Origin: Diphasiastrum complanatum
Taxonomy: Eukaryota > Streptophyta > Lycopodiopsida > Lycopodiales > Lycopodiaceae
NCBI GenBank assembly: GCA_029204225.1
Contig: CM055109.1
Coordinates: 40,881,055-40,945,054 of the forward strand
Reading direction: 5' to 3'
Length of the DNA: 64,000 bases
The notes below the pieces were generated by a model, which searched no databases, had not been told where the DNA came from, and was given only the letters and a program-made list of their open reading frames with translations. The translations under genes and the position numbers were made by a program. This document shows, piece after piece, positions 23,039 to 35,635 of the stretch. Within the stretch, counting starts at the first letter, position 1. Each line of letters opens with the position of its first letter.

Positions 23039-23246
23039 ATGGCATCAATAGGTGGCATCCTATTGAAGGCAAGTAAGGATCTTAAGTGCAACCTTTGTGG
23101 CAAGGGAGGATATTTTTTCTCAAGATGCTAGAAAAAGAAGACCAATCCATCCAAGGAGAACCAAAGCAAAGGGGCCGAGGTGAAGGATGGAGCTTCAAGT
23201 TCAAAATGCAAATACAAGAAGGACAAGTCCAAGGAAAGGTGTTTCC
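23039..23246 (+). pseudogene. Element D: start of the unknown element protein with a zinc-knuckle remnant
   Basis: It starts at ATG 23039 (MASIGGILLKASKD) and reads straight into CNLCGKGGYFFSRC, which has the spacing of a CCHC knuckle but tyrosine in place of histidine. A TAG at 23129 interrupts it; the same frame continues with a lysine-rich segment (KKDKSKERCFL) until the H LTR at 23247. Element G carries the same protein further. No capsid-like gag domain precedes the knuckle, which is unusual. Confidence 0.65.
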
Positions 23247-24127
23247 TATGAATTTCACACGTGTGGAGTGCCCACTACATGTGCTTTAGATCTTTTAAGT
23301 TGTGTGAATGCACAATTTTCAAGATTAGATTGAGATTCAAGATCTAGCTCCCAATGGCAAAAACACACTACTACATGCATTGACTCACTTCCAAAGTACA
23401 TACACACATGTGGGAAGTGTTGCAAAATAAAACTAAGTAAAATTAAGCTCCTCTCCTCGAGTAGAGAGAGAATCCTACCAATGGCTCTCAGGTAGAGAGA
23501 GCAACAAAAAACTTAGATCCAAAATCTCACTTGCTCACAAAATCAATTGGCATAGAATGAGAAGTACAATGATACTAGTAGATCCACGAGCTAATTCTAA
23601 CTCAAACATGATTGGACCTCATATTTATAACCTTTAATCCTACTAGACCAGTACGGCAGTCTATCTTCAAAATAGAAGTCCTACCATTGCCATACCATAG
23701 ATAACACCTGAAGAGGCATTGATGCATCCAGCTCTTGATTCTATTGGTCCATTCACAAGCCAATCTCAAAAACTCCTACTGGACCATTGATGCTTCCACC
23801 TCTAAATTCTATTGGACCTCTTGAACTTTGACTTGTCACACATCAAACTAACTAAAGACACTTTTCAAAAACCTATTTAGCAAGAGTTTCACCTCCTACA
23901 CTACTTTGGCTCAATAGAGGCATTACATGTGATTTGACCAATTTGCCATCTATGCCAATTTTTGACCCTATCAACATTCTACACAAAGATGCTTGACCAT
24001 AAAACTTTATGAGACCCCTATAACAAACATTTCTAATTTATTTTACAATTCTCCACATGTGGGAACATCCTCCACACATGTGAGATTCACTCACAAACTT
24101 CTATCATAAAAATACCAAGCTAGGTTT
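23247..24127 (-). repeat. 3' LTR of element H, main part
   Basis: Minus-strand LTR related to the B LTR at 4181. It begins (plus strand) TATGAATTTCACACGTGTGG and is split at 24127 by element E; its last 16 bases are at 41024-41039. A polypurine tract adjoins that end (41040-41051), so this is the 3' LTR of the minus-strand element H, whose internal part is at 41040-42006. D homology stops exactly at 23246, so H inserted in or recombined with D here. Confidence 0.72.
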
Positions 24128-25137
24128 TGTTGGGAGAGAGGGATAAATGACGAACACGAACGAGAAACGAACTCGAACAGAAAATGTTCGTGCGTAGTGG
24201 AATGAGTTAAATGACTCTCTCCCTAAGCATGACTATGCCTATTAGAATGAACAGAACTTTAGTGATAGAAATCATAGTCATTCTAGATTACGTAGCCAAA
24301 TATTTAAATGGATGAAGCGCTAGATGAATAATTTGTCATGAATTGCAAGACAAATTATCTGTCGCAAATGATTCGCGAAGAGCTAGACTGTGCTCAACTG
24401 ATAATTAGTCGTGAATTATTTACAAAAGACAAGACTAAAAGTTAATCGTTTATTACCCGAAAGAGCAACAAGAAAGATCAGACAGAATGAAGAATAAGCA
24501 TAGCATTATTAACAGGTCTAAAAATGCTGAACAAATGAACTGTGTCAGATTAAGTATATCAAGTATAGAAGTCAATAATGTGGTAGAGCACAAGATTGTA
24601 GTGGACAAAACCGTGTGCCCTACAAAGCTTATTTATGTCTATAATAAGGAATGAAACCTCCTTCACTTGTTCTAGACTTATCTTACTTCATCAGAATTCA
24701 TCATCATAGAATACAGATGGTATCCAATATATATACATAATATTAGTACAGAGTGGATGTGTTGTCTGTAGAAGATCATGGGTGGCTGCAATCGTTGTCC
24801 AATTTGGTAGCACAACTGCATGGGATGAGCATAAAAAGGGTGCGACGTCAGCCAATACTGAAGTGAACGTTGGTGATGACACAAAAGTGTGTCACTCTTA
24901 TGAATGGCCTTAGGATAAGACTTACAAGGTGCCTTATCTGTTAGGGCACTTTGGCATTCAGTAAGGTAGTGTCCCCTTTTCGTCTGTCACCATGAACTGT
25001 GTAAGAACACGATGTCGTGATTCATGCGTATTTTCTTTGTCTGTGCAAATTTGCGTGACAACGTTAGAAAAATATGCAGCATGGATGGAGGCAGATTAAA
25101 ATTGGGATTTAGGAGAGTAGGATGAGTAAATCCAACA
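24128..25137 (-). repeat. 3' LTR of element E
   Basis: TGTTGG...CCAACA ends, matching 39967-41018. It is preceded on the minus strand by the polypurine tract AAGAAGGGG. TSD GGTTT lies at 24123-24127 and 41019-41023. The LTR is relatively rich in CG words (TTCGCGA), unlike the B, D and K LTRs. Confidence 0.94.
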
Positions 25138-27287
25138 CCCCTTCTTAATATGGATCCGTGAATGCCTTGATCTTCAGACTTAGCAATGCACAAAATCTGT
25201 TGTGTGCATTAGCACTGAGTGCTTTCGTAAAAATGTCTATAACCATGTCCTGTGTTTTGCAGTACGTCAAGCTCACCTCTTTGTCGAGAACCTTGCCCCT
25301 GATGTAGTGATATCTTATCTCAATGTGCTTACTCCTAGAATGAAATCTAGGGTTGGCCGATAATACAATAGCACTTTGGTTATCGCAAAATAAAATTGTA
25401 GGGTTGTATTGATATAGATTGATGTCTGATAGCAAATTTCTCAACCAAAACGCTTCCTTAATAGATTGAGAAGCAACAATATATTTTGCCTCAGTAGAAG
25501 AAAGTGCGATAGAGGTTTGCTTACGACTGTTCCACGAAATAGGATCGCCATTGAAGAAGAATGTAAATCCAGATGTGGACTTACGATGGTCTGCATCTCC
25601 TCCCTAACTTGCATCGGAATATCCACTGAGCTTATGAAGATTGTCGTTGCTAACATCTCCATAGCAGATGCACTAGTCCATGGTAGCTCAAATATATCTC
25701 ATGAATCGAATAAGAGCCTTCCAATGGGTAATTCCAGGATTAGCCATGTATTGGCTGAGTGAGATGACAGCAAAAGAGATGAGGGTATCAATCGATACGA
25801 GTATTCTCTCATCTGCTCCTCTTCCTGCTTTGTTTGGTGACATTAAGCCCTTGACAAATGCAGGCCTGGATCCATTGGTGAGTGAGCTAATTTACAATTC
25901 ATCAAATTGTATTTGTTAAGAATATTATGAAGATACCTTTATTGAGTGATGTAAATCAGTCAATTTGCTCTGTCTCTGTGGATTTGAATTGCAAGACAGA
26001 AGTGAGCTTCGCCCAGATCAGTCATGTCGAATTTAGAGAACAACATCTGTTTTGAATCCTTGACCATATTGGCATTGTTGCTGAAGAGCAACGTATCATC
26101 AACATACAAGGTGATGATAATGAAGGATTGCAGCACTGACTTTGAATAAATTTGCAATAAGCAATGCTTGGTTTAAATCCTTGTTCAATGAGGAATGTGT
26201 CGATCCTCTGAAACCAAGCTCTGGCAGACTGTTTCAAGCCATACAGTGCTTTATGGAGTTTATAGACATGATTCTTCATGCCTTCCACAACATATCCTTC
26301 GGGCTGGATCATGTAGATATCTTCTTGTATAACTCCATTTAGATAGGCTGTTTGTACATCGAGTTAATGGACTTCAAGGTTAGCAGCTGCAGCATAAGAC
26401 AGGAGCATTTGGATCAACGAATGTTTGACGACTAGACTAAAAGTCTCATTTGTAGTCGACATTCGAGATCTGGGTGAATCCTTGTGCTACCAGTCTAGCC
26501 TTCCTTCAATCAATCATTCCGTTGGCGTTATATTTGATCTTAAAGATCCATTTGCAATCAATAATATTGCAGCCAATAGGAGCTTCGACTAATGACCATG
26601 TCTGATTTTTTATCAGAGAAGAATACTCTCTTTCCATAGCTTCTCTCCAGAGGTCAGAGTCTGGTTTACTAAGTGCCTCTTCGACTGTCATCGGTTCCTG
26701 CATTAAAAAACAGACAGACTCAGGAGTATACCTTGTGGGCTGTGTGCGCACTCGGCTTGATCTTCTAGGAGAATTCGATTGATGAACTGCTCCTAGGATA
26801 TGTTGCTGGGCAGCAGCAACATTTTTGTCTGATTCGCTATCTCGAAGTGGGTCGACGATAGACATTCCTGAGCCAAAAGCTCGGATTGTCGTGTCAATAG
26901 CAGGTGATGAAGATTCTTCTTGAGCAATATCCTTGCCTTTGAGGTCGACGATCTGATCCTCGATAAAGACTGTATCTCAACTATACAAGATTTGCTAGGT
27001 ATCAGGATCGTACAACTTGTAGGTGTTATCAGACGAAGTATATCCGATTCGGATGGTCTTTAGACCTTGGAAGTCCAATTTCTTCCTTGTGTCCTTTGGA
27101 ATCTGCACGTAGGCAATGCACCCAAACACTCTTAGGTTCTTCAAAGAAGGCTTGGAGCCTGTCTACACTTTGTGGGGTGTCTTGTCTGAGAGTGCTTTGG
27201 TTGAACATCTGTTCTGTATGTAAGCTGCAGTGGAGACAACTTCAGCCCAGAACCTCTTGGGCAACGATGCATGTGCTAGCATACACT
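25138..27287 (-). pseudogene. Element E: end of integrase, reverse transcriptase and RNase H
   Basis: Minus strand, read right to left. The integrase C-terminus is at about 27000-27287 (CMLAHAS, TPHKV, FGCIAYVQ region). The RT starts near 26560 (LIKNQTWSLVEAP, CKWIFKIKYNANG), with the VHQMDVQTAFLNG region near 26340 partly degraded, ALYGLKQSARAWFQ at about 26220 and the catalytic YVDD at about 26105 (IITLYVDDTLLFSNN). RNase H follows (SGFTFFFNGDP near 25560) and the C-terminal FTKALSANAHNRF segment ends near 25150. Several frameshifts and stops make it inactive. The frame is broken at 27287 by element F. Confidence 0.87.
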
Positions 27288-27969
27288 TGTTAAAAATTCA
27301 CAATTCTAGCTTGACTAGTTTTGGTCATATGACTTGTAAATAGTTAGATGGTCATGATGTGGCTTGTCACACTTGCCAACTAGCATAGGATTCCATTCAT
27401 AAGGATGCTCTCAAGTAGACCTAAGTGTTAGAACCTTTGGAATGAGTCCAAATTATGCTTAGATACAAGGGAGAAAAAATAGGAGCTATGTTTGGTAATT
27501 TTTGCATTGTTGAGGGATCTCCAAGATTCCAACCCTAACTTGGTACAGATGAAAGATCCACCAAAATTAGCATTAGGGATAGGTTTAGGGCTACTCATAC
27601 CTGCCCAAAATCGTGATGGATCATGTATATATAGGTGATGATATCTCACCAAAATCAATCAAGCAATTTCATGATTTTTCTCTCATAATGGTGCAATTGC
27701 TCTCTATGTTCATCATTTTTTGAGTACTTGTGATTACTAATGATTATAGGATTGAATGTAGGTCTGGTGTACAGTACTCAGACTGTGGGAGGCCGTACTT
27801 TCACACGTGTGAAGCCTTCTTCAAGGATTTGGGCCATTTAGTGAGGTTCAAGCATAGATTTTTGATGGATTTTGATGGTTCAACTTGTGCTAATCTTATG
27901 AAATCATATTCTATTGTTTCCCTCATCATTTCAAGTGTTTTAGGATCCTTATTTGCTGTAATTTTTACA
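27288..27969 (+). repeat. 5' LTR of element F (682 bp)
   Basis: It starts TGTTAAAAATTC and ends TTTTTACA, followed at once by the PBS. TSD ACACT lies at 27283-27287 and 33439-33443. Its sequence is nearly the same as the 3' LTR: by eye about eight substitutions and one 8-bp indel. A TTTCACACGTGTGAAG palindrome lies at about 27800. Confidence 0.96.
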
Positions 27970-27982
27970 TGGTATCAGAGCC
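27970..27982 (+). other. Primer-binding site of element F
   Basis: TGGTATCAGAGCC, a perfect complement to the initiator methionine tRNA end, directly after the LTR. Confidence 0.95.
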
Positions 27983-28781
27983 TAAAGGCTGAAATGAGCT
28001 AAATACTTGGTTTTCATTCAATTTGATCACAATTTTTTATCTAAATCTTGTGTAGATTGGATCTTAGCATCTAGTATTGATTCTAGAACTCAAAGTGAGT
28101 CAAATACATTGGAGATTGGTGTTGTGTGACTTAATTTTCAGGTGTTTAGGTGTCTAAAACCAGAGGCAAAGTTGAATTCAATTCACATTACCAAGATAGC
28201 AAGTTTTGCTTGCTCCAAGCATTGATTTCTAAGCGAGTTTTGGAGGTGATTTCATAGAGGAGGCTTTCTAGCATTCAAGGAGAGGGAAGATCAGAGTTTT
28301 GGGGACTCTTCAAGGCTGTTCTAAGGTGTAGTAGACACCTCCTAAAGTGATTTAGGTTCAGTCCAACCATTGCTTGACTTATGCACCAAATTAGATCAAT
28401 TTTTTTATCAATTTTGATCATTTTTTGCTTGTGATTGGATAGTAGATTGTGTTGCATCCTCATTAAGTTCCATTTGGATCTTTTACAAGTGATTTTGAAA
28501 GTATATTAGGTTGCTTAAATTCACTCTTGATCAAATCATTTGGAAGCTTTAATGTTCTTTATAGAAAGAGGGGCAATTCTACTAGTATTGTCTACTTCAA
28601 TCAAGCAAGTGCATTGTTTCTAGTATTCTATGATTTGATTTTGTTAGAGATCATTCTTAGATCTTTATAGGAAGTCTATTACTGATCTTTTCAGGTCCCT
28701 AAGAAGTGGGATAAAGTAGACCTTCAATCAAATCAATAGAAGTAACCTTCATTTGTGTCAAGTCCTTGATTAGGAGACTAG
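27983..28781 (+). mobile_element. Element F: untranslated leader
   Basis: Leader between the PBS and the ATG of the polyprotein. No gene is seen. Confidence 0.8.
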
Positions 28782-31700
28782 ATGGCATCTATAAATGCAT
28801 ATCTTTTGGATACTAATGAAAGGCTCAACAAAACTAACTATTCCATATGGAAAGTTAGAATGGAATCTATCATGATCATGCAAGATCTGATGGAAATTGT
28901 AAATGGTAAGGAGGGTGAACCTATTCATCCTCAAGAAAAAGCCAAATACATCAAGAGGTGCAATGTTGCACTACATTGCATAAAAATGAATGTTGCAAAT
29001 GAACTCTTAAGAGAGGTAGGAGATTGCACTTCAGCTCAAGATGCTTGGGAGACTTTGCAAAAGGTCTATGAATCCAAGAACCAAACTAGAATGTTAGCTT
29101 TGAAGAATCAAATCTATAGAAGCTATCAAAAGAAAGGAGAGAGTGCACATACTTTTGTCCTAAGAGTAAAGGAATTGAACAAAGAGCTAGCTTTTATAGG
29201 TGACCCTATCAAGGATGAAGAGCTTGTTCAACTCATATTGAATGGACTAAGCTTTGAATTTGACAATTTGGTTCAGGGATATGCAATTATAGGTAAGCTA
29301 CCCATACTTGAAGAACTCCAAGGCACACTCATGGCCGAGGAATCAAGAAGGAGCCAAATGCAAGAGAGGATGGATAGGCTTTCCATCCAAGGTGGAGATG
29401 ACCAAGCTCTCTTCACCAAAGGCAAAGGCAAGTCCAAAGGCAAAGGATCAACATTCAAGAAGTCTACAAAGCTTGAGGATCAAGAAGGACCCCCAAAGGC
29501 ATCTCCATCAACCACCAAAGTCAAGAAGGACAAATCAAAGGTGAAGTGCTACTATTGTAGCAAGATGGGGCATTATGCCTCGGAATGCTTCAAGAGGAAG
29601 CAAGATCAAAGCCAAGCCAACATGAGAAAAGAGGAGGAGGAGGAGAGTTCACATGAGGACTCTCTCATGATGTCCATATTTTCTTCAACAAGCTTCAAAG
29701 GAGAAGATCCTTGGTGGATTGACTCGGGTGCTAGTTCACACATGACTAGTAAAAGGGAGTTTTTCTCTTCTCTCTTATCTTATGATGGACCTATAAAGTC
29801 TATCTATACAGCAAATGATGAAGCTTGTAAGATTGAAGGAGTTGGTAGCATTCCCCTTTGCTTAGGATCTTCCAAAAAGATCAACATAGAAGGTGTTTTG
29901 TACATTCCTACAATAACAAAGAATCTACTAAGTGTTGGCCAAATGGTAGACAATGGTTTCAATGTTGGCTTTGCTTCAAATGAATGTTTCATCAAGAAGA
30001 AGGGTAAGATAGTGGCTAAGGGCACTAGACTTGGCAAACTTTATAAGCTGGATGCATTTGTGGATACTAATGTTGTCATGCTGGCCGAGAAGAGCAAAAT
30101 ATCTACCTTTACTTTATGGCACAAAAGACTTGGACATGTCAACTCGAGTTCCATGGAGGCTATGATCAAGGAGGAGTATGCTTTAGGCCTACCAAGGTCT
30201 ATTGGGAAGGAAGACAAGGTTTGTGAAGCTTGTGCCTTATCCAAGGCACATAAGAAGGTGTTTCCTAACTCCATCACAAAGTCATCTCATCCTCTTGAAC
30301 TCATACACTCGGATGTGCACATTGCTAGCACCAAATCTAATGGAGGTTCATCCATGTTTTTAACCTTCATTGATGACTACTCAAGATATTGTTGGGTGTT
30401 CTTACTTTCCTTCAAGTCTCAAGTATTTGATACTTTTGTAAAGTTCAAGTTGTTTGTGGAAAAGCATCATAATCATAGCATCAAGATTCTTAGAAGTGAC
30501 AATGGTGGAGAATTCATCTCCAATGAGTTCAAGGCCTTTTGTGAGGAGGAAGGGATCAAGAAAGAGACTTCTTGTCCTTACACTCCTCAACAAAATGGAG
30601 TTGCTGAAAGAAGGAATAGAACATTATGTGAATGTTCTAAGGCTTTAAGATTAGATGCTTGTTTGCCCAAATCCTTTTGGGGTGAGTCTCTTGTATGTGC
30701 AAACTACTTGATGAATAGGGTGTCTTGCAAAGCAATTGAAGGCAAAACTCCTTATGAGATGTTGTATGGAAAGAAACCCAATCTTAATCACTTGAAATTT
30801 TTTGGGTGTATATGTTATGTGCATGTACCATTGGAAACAAGAACCAAGGAGGATCCATCTTCCACAAGAGGGATCATGCTTGGATATGCAAGCTCAAGCA
30901 AGGGCTACAAAGTCTATCTCCCATCCTTGAACAAATTTGTTGTTTCAAGGGATGTCATCTTTGATGAAAATCATATGCATATGCTTGAAGAAGGCTCAAG
31001 TGCTCCAACAATCAAGAAGAAGATGGCCGAGGAGCAAGATCTTGGTTTTGAGGAGGAGCTTATGGAGGAGCAAGCACCAAACCCACCTATCACACCAAGG
31101 AGATCTTCAAGGGCAAAAGTGGAGCCATCAAGGCTCACATATCAAGGCAAAGGACAGCAAGTTGAGGGTATCTCATCCACTTCTTATGCTTTATCTAGTT
31201 TTTAAGAACCGTCTAATGTTGAAGATGCATTGAACTCCAAAGAATGGTATAAAGCTATGTTGGATGAGTATGATGCCTTGATTGAGAATGAAACTTGGTT
31301 GCTTGTTGAGAGACCTCAAAGGAATGTAATAGGATGAAAGTGGGTCTTCAAGCTTAAGTTGAATGCAAGTGGGAGTGTTAACAAACATAAAGCAAGATTA
31401 GTTGCAAAAGGTTATGCTCAAGAGAGAGGGATAGACTATGAGGAAACTTTTGCACCCATGGCCAAGATGGTCACAATAAGGCTAATCATTGCACTTGCAT
31501 CACATTTTGGATGGATTCTATGTCAAATGGATGTCTCTAATGCTTTCTTGAATGGTTTTTTGGAAGAAGATATCTATATGGAGCAGCCACAAGGGTTCAT
31601 CAAGCATGGAATGGAGAACAAAGTATGCCATCTCCAAAGAAGCATCTATGGCTTGAAGCAAGCCTCGAGATCTTGGAATTCAAGACTACATTGCTATCTT

Positions 31701-32750
31701 ATTTCACTTTCTTTTGTTCAAAGTGAATATGATCCCACTCTTTACATTAAGTTTGATGATGTTGGTATTGTACTTTTACTCATTTATGTATGTGACATCA
31801 TCATTAGTGGAAATAGTGTTGATGGTATTGAAAAAATCAAGATAGATCTATCCTTAGAGTTCAAGATGGTAGATCTAGGGTGTCTTCACTTCATCTTAGG
31901 CATAGAAGTACTTAGAGGGTCTGATTTTATCTTTATAAGTCAAGTAAACTATGCTCAAAGTCTTTTGAAGAAGTTTAAGATGGAAGTATGCAAAAGTGTT
32001 GACACACCAATGGAGCAAGATGTAAAAGTGCCAAATGAAGATGATGAAAGCTCCTTCATGGACATCACTTTGTTTAGGCAACTTATAGGTTCCTTAATGT
32101 GGATCACTATAACTAGACCACATCTTAGCTTTAGTGTATGTAGGTTGAGCCAATCCATGCAAAAGCCATTGAATATCCATTGGAAAAAGGCTAAGAGGAC
32201 TCTAAGATACATCTCGGGTACATTGGATTTTGGGATTCTATATAGAGGAGATGTGATTAACCTTCATGCATTTAGTGATTCAGATTTTGCAGGGGACAAG
32301 AGGGATAGGAAATCAACAAGTGCCTATTCAACTTTCATAGGAGAAGGTGTGGTTTCATGGCTTTCAAAAAAGCAAGAAACTATATCTCTATCTTCAACCG
32401 AGGCCGAGTACAAAGCTTTGACAACCACTACAAAGGAGGTACTTTGGATCAAGAGATTATTGGTGGAACTAAAGATTATGGATTCAGAGGAGGCACCAAT
32501 CATCTACAATGACAATATATCAGCCCAACACCTTGCATCTAACCCAATCTTCCATGCAAGATCTAAGCACATTGAGATATGCCATCACTTTGTGAGAGAA
32601 ATGGTGCAAGCCAAGGAGATTGCTTTGGAGCATGTTCCAAGCAATGAATGTGTAGCTAATCTACTTACTAAACCACTTCAAAAGACACCTTTTATGAAGT
32701 TCAGATCATCACTTGGAGTGATTAGTAAAGCAATGATTGAACCAAGCTAG
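28782..32750 (+). pseudogene. Element F: full-length copia gag-pol polyprotein with two in-frame stops
   Basis: One continuous frame of 1322 sense-length codons, broken only by TAA at 31203 and TGA at 31335. Order: gag (NYSIWKVRMES near residue 22), CCHC knuckle (CYYCSKMGHYASEC, about 256-269), protease (WWIDSGASSHMTS, about 311), pre-integrase (LWHKRLGHVNSSSM, about 445), integrase (HSDVH about 509, LRSDNGGEF about 570, NGVAERRNRT about 605), RT from 31359 and RNase H (DSDFAGDKRDRKSTS; SSTEAEYKAL). The RT active site reads YVCD (31785-31796) where the family has YVDD, so the enzyme lacks one metal-binding aspartate. It ends with SLGVISKAMIEPS just before the polypurine tract. It is the best preserved element here, opposite in orientation to its host E. 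Confidence 0.93.
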
Positions 32751-32764
32751 ATAGTGAGGAGGAG

Positions 32765-33438
32765 TGTTAAAAATTCACAATTCTAGCTTGACTAGTTTTG
32801 GTCATATGACTTGTAAATAGTTAGATGGTCATGATGTGGCTTGTCACACGTGCCAAATAGCATAGGATTCCATTCATAAGGATGCTCTCAAGTAGACCTA
32901 AGTGTTAGAACCTTTGGAATGAGTCCAAATTATGCTTAGATACAAGGGAGAAAAAATAGGAGCTATGTTTGGTAATTTTTGCATTGTTGAGGGATCTCCA
33001 AGATTCCAACCCTAACTTGGTACAGATGAAAGATCCACCAAAATTAGCATTAGGGATAGGTTTAGGGCTACTCATACCTGCCCAAAATCGTGATGGATCA
33101 TGTATATATAGGTGATGATATCTCACCAAAATCAATCAAGCAATTTCATGATTTTTCTCTCATAATGGTGCAATTGCTCTCTATGTTCATAATTGTTTGA
33201 GTACTTGTGATTACTAATGATTGAATGTAGGTCTGGTGTACAGTACTCATACTGTGGGAGGCCGTACTTTCACACATGTGAAGCCTTCTTCAAGGATTTG
33301 GGCCATTTAGTGAGGTTCAAGCATAGATTTTTGATGGATTTTGATGGTTCAACTTGTGCTAATCTTATGAAATCATAATCTATTGTTTCCCTCATCATTT
33401 CAAGTGTTTTAGGATCCTTATTTGCTGTAATTTTTACA
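32765..33438 (+). repeat. 3' LTR of element F (674 bp)
   Basis: It follows the polypurine tract GTGAGGAGGAG (about 32754-32764). Same ends as the 5' LTR. The internal palindrome reads CACACATGTG here versus CACACGTGTG in the 5' LTR, the sort of change expected from methylated-cytosine deamination. Confidence 0.95.
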
Positions 33439-33480
33439 ACACTTAGCAGTTTCGACCAGAGTTTGGTTCTTCCTCTCAAC
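33439..33480 (-). pseudogene. Element E: 42-bp integrase island between F and G
   Basis: After the ACACT duplication, the E integrase reading resumes for about a dozen codons (RKNQTLVETA on the minus strand) before the LTR of G begins at 33481. This proves that F and G are two separate insertions into the same integrase. Confidence 0.85.
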
Positions 33481-34192
33481 TGTGAAAAATACAAAAATAA
33501 GCTTGGTAGAGGCCAAAAATCTTGTATATAGATAAACACACATGTGTGGAGCCTGTTCCCACATGTGAAACTAGTGTACTTGTCATGTACCATAATCATA
33601 TAGGATGTACATATGATTTAATTCAAGTTCTAGTGGCTAAAAAGGCCAAAAACTAGTTTTCTAGACATATGACACATGGCATCAATCTATTGATTGCATG
33701 AGCCACATCCTTTGGTTAGGTGTGGAGGACAGCTCACACATGTGAAATAAGCTGAAGTAGGCAAATTTTGAGTTCTGGAAGATTTCCAAGTAGATCTCCA
33801 TATAGAAGGAAAATAGACCAAAAGTGCTCAAAATAGAAGGTTTTGTCCAAGTGTCAGTTTTGCATGATGAATCATCATATGACAAAGCACCTTCACACAT
33901 GTGGGATCAGAGGGATGATCAGTACCACGAGCTCCCACTTATTGTATATATAGAGCCACATTTGGCCATAATCATTGTGAGACACCAATCTTGGTTTTGG
34001 AAGCAATTTTGAGTGATTCTCTCCATTTGTCTATATTTGTTTTGATTGTTTTGAGGTTCTATCAATGTGTACTTGATTTTCAGGTTGAAGTCCATACTCA
34101 GACAGTGTTTCACACGTGTGAAACAAAAAATTACACTTACCTTCAATTAATGATTGTTCTTGTTAGGATTTTGTGTCTAGAATTGATCTAGA
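33481..34192 (+). repeat. 5' LTR of element G, truncated
   Basis: It starts TGTGAAAAATAC and matches the 3' LTR (37339 on) until about 34192. The last roughly 110 bp of the LTR and the PBS are missing. TSD TCAAC precedes it (33476-33480). It carries paired palindromes at 33536-33565 and GTTTCACACGTGTGAAAC at about 34107. Confidence 0.88.
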
Positions 34193-35635
34193 GAATTCGA
34201 CTCACATACCCAATTTGAGTGATTTTTGGTGCAAAATCAAGCATTTTCTATACAAAATCTAATCCCTTGATTAGTTCTTGGATTAGATCAGCCAAGAAAT
34301 TAAATTTGAAGCTTGAATTAGTTGCATTAATTGATTATCTCTGATTTTTTGAGTGCATGTTGAAGTTGAGAGAGATTTTGCTAAAAATCATAGATTAAGG
34401 AGTGATATGCAAGGTGAGAGGTTGAAATCCATTGTACCATCACTCTATATTTGTTCAAGAGTGATAGGGTCAAGTTTAGAAGCATCAATCTGCTAGAAAA
34501 CATCCTTGGATCTGTCCTCCAAGTGAAACCTTTGAGAGTTTCTAGTGCATATAGAGCATCTATGCAAATCTTTTGTAGAATTTGACATAGATTGGCTTCA
34601 ATTGAAAGTTCTAGAAAAGAGATTGAGATCCAAGTCACATTATTCAATCCTACTCAATTTGTTTGAGTGTTTGTGAGGTTTGAAAAGAGTCATTAAGGTG
34701 TCTATGGCAAATGTGTAGAGAGAGATCCAATTTTCTAAGAGTTCCTTCCTTTGTAGAAGGCAAGATCTAGAAGCTCATTTTGTGTTGTTATTGGTGGAGA
34801 ATTTGTATTCTCCTAGGTGATCGAATCTTTCTAAGTGGCATTAGCTCTTTGAAGCACAATATCTTAGTGAGAAAAATCACAACTTTTGATTTTGAATTTC
34901 ATTCTAAGTCTTAAAAAGTAGAGTAATTGGTGGAATCCAATAGGAGTGATTGAAATTGACATAGTATGTATGAAACTCAAATTAGCAAAAATTGAGATAG
35001 TATGTATGAAAATCAAATTAGCTCTATTCAACTTTCTTTGTGAGAGTGTGATGGTCAATTTGTGATCCCATTGGATGTCTAGAATGAGGAGTCCATATTT
35101 GACTATTCATGCATGGTTGAGATCTTTGTGAATCTCTAGTTGTCTAAATTTTTTAAGCTTTGTGAAAAATTGATGGTATAGTTTGTTGTCAAATCAAATC
35201 AAATTCATTCTAAATCTCAAGAGTGAGATTATTTGGGTCAAGAGTGAGTCCAAAAGAAGTGATTAAGTTTGATTTTCATGTGTTTGAAACAAAATCCATC
35301 TTTTGTTCAAGAATCTCAAGTGTTGAGAGAACTAGTCAAGTGTCAAATCTTTTCATATCCATTTCAATTTTCAAAAGAAAGAGTCATTGGTATTTGATGA
35401 GTCCAATAGGAGATTGGATCTTATTTCTTTTGTGATTTGATTCAAAGATTGTGTGCTTTTGTCTTAGTGATCAAAGCAAAGTTTCCAAGTGACTAGTCAT
35501 TAGTGTGAAGATTGATTCTTAGGTTTGTGAGCTAGATCTTTTGTAGATCATTCTAGATTATTGAAGATGTTCAAATCTAGTCTCTTGAAAGTCAGAAATT
35601 ACATTTGTAGAATCATATCACAGGTTTTTATTCAC
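34193..35635 (+). mobile_element. Element G: long non-coding leader without PBS
   Basis: Homologous to the D leader (21052-23038) with several small deletions. The PBS and adjacent sequence are deleted. No frame with known similarity is seen. Confidence 0.75.

Noticed and set aside
31203-31337. Programmed stop-codon readthrough in F
   Set aside because: Two different stops 130 bp apart plus a damaged RT motif fit ordinary decay; copia elements use a single frame without readthrough.
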